A stretch of DNA of 64,000 nt from Pseudomonas rhodesiae (lineage in GTDB: Bacteria > Pseudomonadota > Gammaproteobacteria > Pseudomonadales > Pseudomonadaceae), in contig NZ_VFEU01000004.1 of the NCBI RefSeq assembly GCF_007858255.1, positions 248,001 to 312,000 of the forward strand, read 5' to 3'. Numbering within the stretch: the stretch's first letter is position 1; each line of letters opens with the position of its first letter. This document shows positions 57,839-64,000 of the stretch, piece by piece. Made by a program: the position numbers and the translations under genes. The notes below the pieces were generated by a model, which saw only the letters and a program-made list of their open reading frames with translations, made no database searches and was not told where the DNA came from.

Positions 57839-58447
57839 ATGAAACACGAAACGATTGAAAAGAACGTCGGCCTGATGATGCTGCTGATGGTGCTCGCCGT
57901 GAGCATCGGCGGCCTGACCCAGATCGTCCCGCTGTTCTTCCAGGACGTGACCAACAAGCCGGTCGAAGGCATGAAGCCCTACACCGCGCTGCAACTGGAA
58001 GGCCGCGACATCTACATCCGCGAAGGCTGCGTGCAATGCCACTCGCAGATGATCCGCCCGTTCCGCGCCGAAACCGAACGCTACGGCCACTACTCGGTCG
58101 CCGGCGAAAGCGTGTGGGACCACCCGTTCCTGTGGGGCTCCAAGCGCACCGGCCCGGACCTGGCGCGCGTCGGCGCACGCTACTCCGACGACTGGCACCG
58201 TGCGCACTTGTACAACCCGCGCAACGTGGTGCCTGAGTCGAAAATGCCGGCCTACCCGTGGCTCGTCACGGCCCCGGTCGACAGCAGCCACACCGAGACC
58301 AAGTTGAACGTAATGCGCACCCTCGGCGTGCCGTACACCGACGACGACATCAAGGGCGCCGTGGCCAGCCTCAAGGGCAAAACCGAGATGGACGCGCTGG
58401 TCTCGTACCTGCAAGTGCTCGGCACTGCCATCAAGAGCAAGAGGTGA
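57839..58447 (+). CDS. ccoO1: cbb3 oxidase subunit II, monoheme cytochrome c, copy 1
   Basis: The protein has 202 residues from the ATG at 57839 (AGGAG 7 bases upstream; a GTG just before is in frame). One N-terminal membrane anchor ([23 protein letters not shown]) is followed by a periplasmic domain with heme motif CVQCH. The axial Met is probably in [10 protein letters not shown]. It passes electrons from CcoP to CcoN. It starts 10 bases after ccoN1. Confidence 0.96.
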
Positions 58448-58450
58448 GCC

Positions 58451-58657
58451 ATGGGATTTGAATTCGATGCGGGCACCATCCGCGGCCTCGGCACGCTGGT
58501 GGTCGCCATCGCCTTTATCGGCTTGTCGCTGTGGGTGTTCAACAATCGGCGCAATGCGGAATTCGAGCAGGCGCGCCTGCTGCCGTTCGCCGACGAGCCC
58601 ACCGCCCCCCCATCCGACGCTCAAGAAGAGCCTGCAATAAGGAGCACTCGGCCATGA
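58451..58657 (+). CDS. ccoQ1: cbb3 oxidase subunit CcoQ, copy 1
   Basis: The protein has 68 residues with one membrane helix ([16 protein letters not shown]) and a soluble tail rich in acidic residues and proline. [17 protein letters not shown] is the family stretch. CcoQ stabilises the complex. It begins 3 bases after ccoO1 and its stop overlaps the ccoP1 start (ATGA). Confidence 0.92.
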   Translation: MGFEFDAGTIRGLGTLVVAIAFIGLSLWVFNNRRNAEFEQARLLPFADEPTAPPSDAQEEPAIRSTRP

Positions 58658-59601
58658 CCCTATTTTGGAGTACATGGATCTGCGTACTGACCATCGGCAG
58701 CCTGATCGGGCTGACCTGGCTGTTGATCTCCACCCGCAAGGGCGAGACCAAGGGCAGTGTCGACCAGACCATGGGCCACGCCTTCGATGGCATCGAGGAA
58801 TACGACAACCCCCTGCCCCAGTGGTGGTTCATGCTGTTCGTCGGCACCTTGGTGTTCGCGGTCGGCTACCTGATCCTCTATCCGGGCTTGGGCAACTGGA
58901 AAGGCGTCCTGCCGGGCTATGAAGGCGGTTGGACCCAGGCCAAGGAATGGGAAAAGGAAATGGCCAAGGCCGATGCGAAATTTGGGCCGATCTACGCCAA
59001 ATTCGCGGCCATGCCCGTGGAAGAAGTAGCCAAAGACCCACAAGCGCTGAAAATGGGTGGCCGCCTGTTCGCCTCCAACTGCGCGGTGTGCCACGGCTCG
59101 GATGCCAAGGGCGCATACGGCTTCCCAAACCTGGCCGACAACCTGTGGCGCTGGGGCGGCTCTGCCGAGGCAATCAAGACCACCATCATGAACGGTCGCC
59201 ACGCGGCGATGCCGGCCTGGGGTGAAGTACTGGGCGAAGACGGCGTGAAAAACGTCGCGGCCTATGTGCGCCACGACCTGGCCAAGTTGCCGCTGCCGGC
59301 CGATAGCACCGCCGATCTGGCCGCTGGCCAAGCCACCTTCAACACCACCTGCGTTGCCTGCCACGGCCCGCAAGGCCACGGTGTGGAAGCCATGGGCGCG
59401 CCTAACCTGACCGAACCCGCCGGTTTCATCTACGGCACCGGCCTGGCGCAATTGCAGCAGACCATCCGTCACGGCCGTCAAGGCCAGATGCCAGCGCAGG
59501 AAGCCCTGCAAGGCAATGACAAAGTGCACCTGCTGGCGGCTTACGTGTACAGCCTGTCCCACAACGCTGATGGCGCAAAGCCAGAAAGCCAAGCGCAATA
59601 A
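58654..59601 (+). CDS. ccoP1: cbb3 oxidase subunit III, diheme cytochrome c, copy 1
   Basis: The protein has 315 residues. Two membrane helices lie near the start (about 5-25 and 55-80) with the CcoP stretch [22 protein letters not shown] between them. Two heme c motifs follow, CAVCH and CVACH, each with a later Met ligand (HAAMPAW and GQMPAQE). It accepts electrons from soluble cytochromes. It is shorter by ten residues than CcoP2, in the linker after the second helix. It closes operon 1. Confidence 0.96.
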   Translation: MTLFWSTWICVLTIGSLIGLTWLLISTRKGETKGSVDQTMGHAFDGIEEYDNPLPQWWFMLFVGTLVFAVGYLILYPGLGNWKGVLPGYEGGWTQAKEWEKEMAKADAKFGPIYAKFAAMPVEEVAKDPQALKMGGRLFASNCAVCHGSDAKGAYGFPNLADNLWRWGGSAEAIKTTIMNGRHAAMPAWGEVLGEDGVKNVAAYVRHDLAKLPLPADSTADLAAGQATFNTTCVACHGPQGHGVEAMGAPNLTEPAGFIYGTGLAQLQQTIRHGRQGQMPAQEALQGNDKVHLLAAYVYSLSHNADGAKPESQAQ

Positions 59602-59642
59602 CCACTCAAGGCCGCCCCACCCGGGGCGGCCGCTGCTTCGTC

Positions 59643-59670
59643 TGTAGGAGCGGGCTTGCTCGCTCCCACA
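59643..59670. repeat. Single REP palindrome
   Basis: TGTAGGAGCGGGCTTG and CTCGCTCCCACA pair as GGAGCG/CGCTCC with outer pairing. It is of the GCTTGCTC subtype. It lies 40 bases after ccoP1 and may mark the operon 1 transcript end. Confidence 0.75.
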
Positions 59671-59889
59671 CCGCCCCCCCTACGCGACCAAGTGTCGCAC
59701 CCGTCTAAAGCAAACCTTTCCCCTCCTCCCATTCGGGTCTACGCTTGCTTGCACAGTGGACCGATCCTGGTGTACGCGACGAGTCACGTTGCGACCTGCA
59801 AAATTTCCTGTCCACTCGATCAGCTTTCCATTTCGGATTTTGTCCTTACGCCAAACATGGAAAGGGCGCAGAATCTGGCGTGGAACGCA

Positions 59890-59903
59890 TTGATACAGGT
59901 CAG
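59890..59903 (+). promoter_or_regulatory. Candidate Anr/FNR box upstream of ccoN2
   Basis: TTGAT, 4 bases and GTCAG match the Anr consensus (TTGAT-N4-(A/G)TCAA) at 9 of 10 positions. It lies about 90 bases before the ATG; TACATA about 30 bases further on could be the -10. In P. aeruginosa the second cbb3 operon is Anr-activated. Confidence 0.6.
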
Positions 59904-59988
59904 TCATTGCGTTGCAATGACCCCTCGCTTTCTACATACTTGCGGCCGATTTTTACCTATAAAAAAACCTAAACCGTGGAACCTTAGA

Positions 59989-61431
59989 ATGAGCACAGCA
60001 ATCAGTCCGACTGCTTATAACTATAAGGTAGTCCGCCAGTTCGCCATCATGACGGTGGTCTGGGGGATCCTTGGCATGGGGCTCGGGGTCTTCATCGCCT
60101 CGCAACTGGTCTGGCCGGAATTGAATTTCGACCTGCCCTGGACGACCTTCGGTCGCCTGCGCCCGCTGCACACCAACCTGGTGATTTTCGCCTTCGGCGG
60201 ATGTGCATTGTTTGCCACCTCTTACTATGTCGTGCAGCGAACCTGCCAGACGCGACTGATCTCCGATGGCCTCGCCGCTTTCACCTTCTGGGGCTGGCAA
60301 GCGGTCATCATCGGCGCCATCGTCACCCTGCCGTTGGGTTACACCACCACCAAGGAATACGCCGAGCTGGAATGGCCCATCGCCATTTTGCTGGCCGTGG
60401 TCTGGGTGACCTACGCTGCGGTGTTCTTCGGCACCATCATCAAGCGCAAGACCAAGCACATCTATGTGGGCAACTGGTTCTACGGCGCGTTCATCCTGGT
60501 GACGGCGATGCTGCACATCGTCAACCACGCGTCGTTGCCGGTCAGCCTGTTCAAGTCCTATTCGGCTTACTCGGGCGCGACGGACGCAATGATCCAGTGG
60601 TGGTACGGGCATAACGCCGTAGGCTTTTTCCTCACCACCGGGTTCCTGGGGATGATGTATTACTTCGTGCCGAAACAGGCCGAACGCCCTATCTACTCCT
60701 ATCGCCTGTCCATCGTGCACTTCTGGGCGCTGATCACCCTGTATATCTGGGCCGGTCCGCACCACCTGCACTACACCGCGCTGCCGGACTGGGCGCAATC
60801 CCTGGGCATGGCCATGTCGATCATCCTGCTGGCGCCAAGCTGGGGCGGCATGATCAACGGCATGATGACCCTCTCGGGCGCCTGGCATAAATTGCGCACC
60901 GATCCGATCCTGCGGTTCCTGGTGGTGTCCCTGGCGTTCTACGGCATGTCGACCTTCGAAGGTCCGATGATGGCGATCAAGACCGTCAACTCGCTCTCCC
61001 ACTACACCGACTGGACCATCGGCCACGTTCACGCCGGCGCCCTCGGTTGGGTGGCGATGATCTCCATCGGCGCGCTGTACCACATGATCCCCAAACTGTT
61101 TGGCCGCGAGCAGATGCACAGCGTCGGGCTGATCAACACGCACTTCTGGCTGGCCACCATTGGCACCGTGCTCTACATCGCTTCGATGTGGGTCAACGGC
61201 ATCACCCAGGGCCTGATGTGGCGTGCGATCAACGATGACGGCACCCTCACCTACTCCTTCGTCGAAGCGCTGCAAGCCAGCCACCCGGGCTACATCGTTC
61301 GTGCCCTGGGCGGTGCGTTCTTTGCCGCCGGCATGCTGTTCATGGCCTACAACGTGTTCCGCACCGTGCGGGCCTCGGACCCTGTAAAAGCTGAAGCCGC
61401 CGCCAAGATCGCCGTTGTGGGAGCCCACTGA
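59989..61431 (+). CDS. ccoN2: cbb3-type cytochrome c oxidase subunit I, copy 2
   Basis: The protein has 480 residues from the ATG giving [26 protein letters not shown], aligned with CcoN1. It has the same 12-helix plan and heme/CuB histidines ([43 protein letters not shown]). DNA from about 60829 to 61080 is nearly identical to ccoN1 57241-57492, whereas the first third is clearly diverged. The second copy is normally the low-oxygen isoform; a candidate Anr box lies upstream. Confidence 0.96.
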   Translation: MSTAISPTAYNYKVVRQFAIMTVVWGILGMGLGVFIASQLVWPELNFDLPWTTFGRLRPLHTNLVIFAFGGCALFATSYYVVQRTCQTRLISDGLAAFTFWGWQAVIIGAIVTLPLGYTTTKEYAELEWPIAILLAVVWVTYAAVFFGTIIKRKTKHIYVGNWFYGAFILVTAMLHIVNHASLPVSLFKSYSAYSGATDAMIQWWYGHNAVGFFLTTGFLGMMYYFVPKQAERPIYSYRLSIVHFWALITLYIWAGPHHLHYTALPDWAQSLGMAMSIILLAPSWGGMINGMMTLSGAWHKLRTDPILRFLVVSLAFYGMSTFEGPMMAIKTVNSLSHYTDWTIGHVHAGALGWVAMISIGALYHMIPKLFGREQMHSVGLINTHFWLATIGTVLYIASMWVNGITQGLMWRAINDDGTLTYSFVEALQASHPGYIVRALGGAFFAAGMLFMAYNVFRTVRASDPVKAEAAAKIAVVGAH

Positions 61432-62039
61432 TGAAGCATGAAGTAGTCGAGAAGAATATCGGCCTGCTGGCCTTCTTCATGGTCATCGCCGTGAGCATCG
61501 GCGGCTTGACCCAAATCGTCCCGCTGTTCTTCCAGGACGTGACCAACAAGCCGGTCGAAGGCATGAAGCCGCGCACCGCCCTTGAACTGGAAGGCCGCGA
61601 CGTCTACATCGCCAACGGCTGCGTGGGCTGCCACTCGCAGATGATCCGCCCGTTCCGCGCCGAAACCGAACGCTACGGCCACTACTCGGTCGCCGGCGAA
61701 AGCGTGTGGGACCACCCGTTCCTGTGGGGTTCCAAGCGCACCGGCCCGGACCTGGCGCGCGTGGGCGGGCGTTATTCCGATGACTGGCAACGTGCGCACC
61801 TGTACAACCCGCGCAACGTCGTGCCCGAGTCGAAAATGCCGGCGTACCCGTTCCTCGTGGAAAACAAGCTCGACGGCAAGGACACCGCGAAGAAGATGGA
61901 AGTCTTGCGCACCCTGGGCGTGCCCTACACCGACGAAGACATCGCCGGTGCCGCGGCTGCCGTGAAGGGCAAGACCGAAATGGACGCATTGGTGGCCTAC
62001 CTGCAGGGCCTGGGCACCATCATCAAAAGCAAACGGTGA
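61431..62039 (+). CDS. ccoO2: cbb3 oxidase subunit II, monoheme cytochrome c, copy 2
   Basis: The protein has 202 residues, the same length as copy 1. An N-terminal anchor ([23 protein letters not shown]) and heme motif CVGCH (CVQCH in copy 1) are followed by SKMPAYPFL. The ATG overlaps the ccoN2 stop (TGATG). The stretches around the heme motif are almost identical in DNA to ccoO1. Confidence 0.96.
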   Translation: MKHEVVEKNIGLLAFFMVIAVSIGGLTQIVPLFFQDVTNKPVEGMKPRTALELEGRDVYIANGCVGCHSQMIRPFRAETERYGHYSVAGESVWDHPFLWGSKRTGPDLARVGGRYSDDWQRAHLYNPRNVVPESKMPAYPFLVENKLDGKDTAKKMEVLRTLGVPYTDEDIAGAAAAVKGKTEMDALVAYLQGLGTIIKSKR

Positions 62040-62045
62040 TTCTTC

Positions 62046-62231
62046 ATGGATATCGGGATGATTCGTGGCCTGGGCACCGTTGTGGTGATGGTGGCCTTTG
62101 TCGGCCTGGCGCTGTGGGTGTTCAGCCCCAAGCGCAAGTCGGAGTTTGACGACGCAACCATGCTGCCCTTTGCGGATGACCCCGAAGCCATCAAGCACGT
62201 CGAGCAAGCTTCTAGGAGTAACAAAGAATGA
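62046..62231 (+). CDS. ccoQ2: cbb3 oxidase subunit CcoQ, copy 2
   Basis: The protein has 61 residues with one membrane helix ([16 protein letters not shown]) and then [20 protein letters not shown]. It is shorter in the tail than CcoQ1. It starts 6 bases after ccoO2 and overlaps ccoP2 by 4 bases. Confidence 0.92.
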   Translation: MDIGMIRGLGTVVVMVAFVGLALWVFSPKRKSEFDDATMLPFADDPEAIKHVEQASRSNKE

Positions 62232-63205
62232 CTACGTTCTGGAGTCTGTACGTCACAGTCCTCAGTCTGGGTACCATCTTCGCCCTGACCTGGCTGCTGC
62301 TGTCGACCCGCAAGGGCCAGCGCGCCGAGCAAACCGACGAAACCGTCGGCCACTCGTTCGACGGCATCGAGGAGTACGATAACCCGCTGCCCAAGTGGTG
62401 GTTCATGCTGTTCGTCGGCACCATCGTGTTTGCCCTTGGTTACCTGGTGCTGTACCCGGGCCTGGGCAACTGGAAGGGTCTGCTGCCGGGCTATAACTAC
62501 CTCGACAACGACAAGCAAACCCCCTTCGCCAACGGTCAGACCGGCTGGACCGGCGTGCACGAATGGGAGAAGGAAATGGCCCGCTCGGACGCCAAGTTCG
62601 GGCCGATCTTCGCCAAATTCGCCTCGATGCCGATCGAAGAAGTTGCCAAGGACCCACAAGCGCTGAAAATGGGCGGCCGCCTGTTCGCCTCCAACTGCTC
62701 GGTGTGCCACGGCTCCGACGCCAAGGGCGCCTATGGCTTCCCCAACCTGACCGACGCCGACTGGCGCTGGGGCGGCGAACCTAACACCATCAAGGAAACC
62801 ATCCTCAAAGGCCGCCACGCGGTGATGCCAGGCTGGGCCGAAGTGATTGGCGAACAAGGCGTGGCCGATGTGGCCGGTTTTGTGGTGACCAAGCTCGACG
62901 GTCGCAAGCTGCCTGAAGGGGCCAAGGCCGACGTGGCCAACGGCGAAAAACTCTTCGCCGCCAACTGCGTGGCCTGCCACGGCCCCGCCGGCAAAGGCAC
63001 CCCCGCCATGGGCGCTCCCGACCTGACCCACCCCGGCGCGTTCATCTACGGTTCGAGCTTCGCTCAGTTGCAGCAGACCATCCGCTACGGCCGTCAGGGC
63101 CAGATGCCTGCACAGGAACAACTGCAAGGCAACGACAAGGTGCACTTGCTCGCGGCGTATGTGTACAGCTTGTCTCATGCAGACAAAAAGGCCGAGGAGC
63201 AGTGA
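62228..63205 (+). CDS. ccoP2: cbb3 oxidase subunit III, diheme cytochrome c, copy 2
   Basis: The protein has 325 residues with AGGAGT before the ATG. Two N-terminal membrane helices and heme motifs CSVCH and CVACH are present. Relative to CcoP1 there is an insertion after LLPGYN, around [17 protein letters not shown], that lengthens the periplasmic linker before the first heme. It closes operon 2; a REPIN follows 36 bases on. Confidence 0.96.
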   Translation: MTTFWSLYVTVLSLGTIFALTWLLLSTRKGQRAEQTDETVGHSFDGIEEYDNPLPKWWFMLFVGTIVFALGYLVLYPGLGNWKGLLPGYNYLDNDKQTPFANGQTGWTGVHEWEKEMARSDAKFGPIFAKFASMPIEEVAKDPQALKMGGRLFASNCSVCHGSDAKGAYGFPNLTDADWRWGGEPNTIKETILKGRHAVMPGWAEVIGEQGVADVAGFVVTKLDGRKLPEGAKADVANGEKLFAANCVACHGPAGKGTPAMGAPDLTHPGAFIYGSSFAQLQQTIRYGRQGQMPAQEQLQGNDKVHLLAAYVYSLSHADKKAEEQ

Positions 63206-63240
63206 GACTGATCGTTATTTAGCAACACAGAAACAACCCA

Positions 63241-63328
63241 TGTGAGAGGGGGCTGGCCCCCGATAGCAGTGGGCCAGTCATGCCTTTATTGACTGACACT
63301 CTGCTATCGGGGGCCAGCCCTTCTCACA
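63241..63328. repeat. REPIN, GGCTGGCCCCC subtype
   Basis: A 29-base arm starting TGTGAGAGGGGGCTGGC and a 28-base inverted copy (63301-63328) differ by two positions and are separated by about 31 bases that themselves hold CAGTCA/TGACTG. The core subtype differs from the REPIN at 55.5 kb. Confidence 0.85.
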
Positions 63329-63388
63329 TTGGATCTCTGGCATTTTTGAAGGTCGAACCGGCAAAACCGTCCATACTTCCCAAGTCAA

Positions 63389-63402
63389 TTGATCCAGATC
63401 AC
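63389..63402 (+). promoter_or_regulatory. Candidate Anr/FNR box upstream of ccoG
   Basis: TTGAT, CCAG and ATCAC match the Anr consensus at 9 of 10 positions, about 155 bases before the ccoG ATG. The ccoGHIS cluster assembles cbb3 oxidase, and low-oxygen control would be expected. Confidence 0.65.
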
Positions 63403-63555
63403 GTACACCATCAATTGATTTCCCCCAACGCGACCAAAGGTCGCACCCTTGGCGTACCATCGGGGGCGTATCATTACGCTACTGCAACATCCTTAATTTG
63501 ACCCCGGTTGGCACGTACTGGCCGAGGCAAATCTCCACCGCCGTGGGATGCAATG

Positions 63556-64000
63556 ATGAGCGACCAAATACCGGTACATGACGTTACCCCGCCTGCCAAA
63601 CATTCAAGCCAGACGGTCGATCTCTACGCCGCGCGCGAGAAGATCTACACCCGTGCCTTCACTGGCCTGTTCCGCAACCTGCGCATGCTCGGCGGTGCCG
63701 CGCTGTTCCTGCTCTACTTCGGCACGGTGTGGCTGAACTGGGGCGGTCACCAGGCCGTGTGGTGGAATTTGCCGGAACGTAAGTTCTTTATTTTCGGCGC
63801 AACCTTCTGGCCTCAGGACTTCATCCTGCTGTCTGGCATCCTGATCGTCGCCGCGTTCGGCCTGTTCTTTATCACGGTGTACGCCGGGCGCGTGTGGTGC
63901 GGCTATACCTGCCCGCAAAGCGTGTGGACGTGGATCTTCATGTGGTGCGAAAAGGTCACCGAAGGCGACCGCAACCAACGCATCAAGCTGGACAAAGCGC
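63556..64000 (+). CDS. ccoG: cbb3 oxidase maturation protein CcoG (RdxA/FixG), 3'-truncated
   Basis: The first 148 residues are visible and the gene runs past the window edge. The N-terminus is MSDQIPVHDVTPP; an ATG codon directly before is also in frame. Membrane segments start near residue 43 (LRMLGGAALFLLYFGTVWL) and near residue 80. VWCGYTCPQSVWTWIFMWCEK, with its cysteines, is the FixG/RdxA signature. CcoG is a membrane iron-sulfur protein that reduces copper for the CuB site. Its place directly after ccoNOQP2 is the usual ccoNOQP-ccoGHIS order. Confidence 0.95.
   Translation, partial: MSDQIPVHDVTPPAKHSSQTVDLYAAREKIYTRAFTGLFRNLRMLGGAALFLLYFGTVWLNWGGHQAVWWNLPERKFFIFGATFWPQDFILLSGILIVAAFGLFFITVYAGRVWCGYTCPQSVWTWIFMWCEKVTEGDRNQRIKLDKA

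Larger units (their letters stand above)
59602..59988. other. Intergenic region before ccoN2
   Basis: About 390 bases. It holds a REP palindrome at 59643-59670 and a candidate Anr box at 59890-59903. The reading frame of ccoN2 is open through most of it, but the N-terminus it would add has no family likeness. Confidence 0.6.
63206..63555. other. Intergenic region between ccoP2 and ccoG
   Basis: About 350 bases. It holds a REPIN (63241-63328) and a candidate Anr box (63389-63402), so ccoG has its own promoter apart from the oxidase operon. Confidence 0.65.

Noticed and set aside
59656..59988. N-terminal extension of ccoN2 by 111 codons
   Set aside because: The extension has no likeness to CcoN, would read through a REP element and the Anr box, and CcoN1 aligns from the ATG at 59989.

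Overview
The window reads as a chromosomal segment of a Pseudomonas of the fluorescens group. Coding is dense and GC-rich. The gene content is typically pseudomonad: gbuRA with its transporters, RelA of the EXDD type, two tandem cbb3 oxidase operons next to an Aer receptor, aceK and hrpA. Intergenic palindromes of the REP/REPIN kind known from fluorescent pseudomonads are present. There is no rRNA or tRNA gene, no CRISPR array, no insertion sequence and no prophage. Species assignment is an inference.

Layout. Bases 1-4601 hold the end of an NRPS-independent siderophore operon: a partial IucA/IucC synthetase, an MFS exporter and an IutA-like TonB-dependent receptor, closed by a bidirectional terminator. 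Bases 4689-10743 (minus) form the housekeeping run cysM-rlmD-relA-mazG-yaiL. Bases 11541-16881 are the guanidinobutyrate locus: gbuR, divergent gbuA, an NTF2-like protein and two transporters. Then come an unusual two-Rossmann-domain protein, a PA1414/SicX-type small gene, a LysR/MFS pair and an NCS1 permease. Bases 22761-31032 carry miscellaneous genes: CvfB, small proteins, a TorF-type outer membrane protein, a lipoprotein, a DEAD-box helicase, a YbdG-type MscS channel and a DMT transporter. Bases 31235-36573 match the P. aeruginosa PA3223-PA3228 order (azoreductase, exported protein, LysR, hydrolase, ppiA, ABC exporter), followed by aqpZ. A BrnT/BrnA toxin-antitoxin pair with a clear palindromic operator lies at 37494-38029. 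A FemAB/GNAT-like protein, a Porin_5-type porin, an ECF sigma/zinc anti-sigma pair, a PA3286-type ketoacyl synthase and hrpA follow.

Between hrpA and aceK is an AT-rich patch (about 47.2-48.3 kb) with two orphan small genes. One encodes a peptide with three PPxY motifs. Both look like independent acquisitions and are the least explained content of the window.

Bases 50453-63205 combine taxis and respiration: a chemoreceptor, a DMT transporter, a CPBP protease, Aer, an alpha/beta hydrolase, ccoNOQP1, ccoNOQP2 and the start of ccoG. Candidate Anr boxes precede ccoN2 and ccoG but not ccoN1. This fits the known division of labour between a constitutive and an oxygen-controlled cbb3 oxidase. The two operons share blocks of nearly identical DNA inside otherwise diverged genes, which suggests gene conversion.
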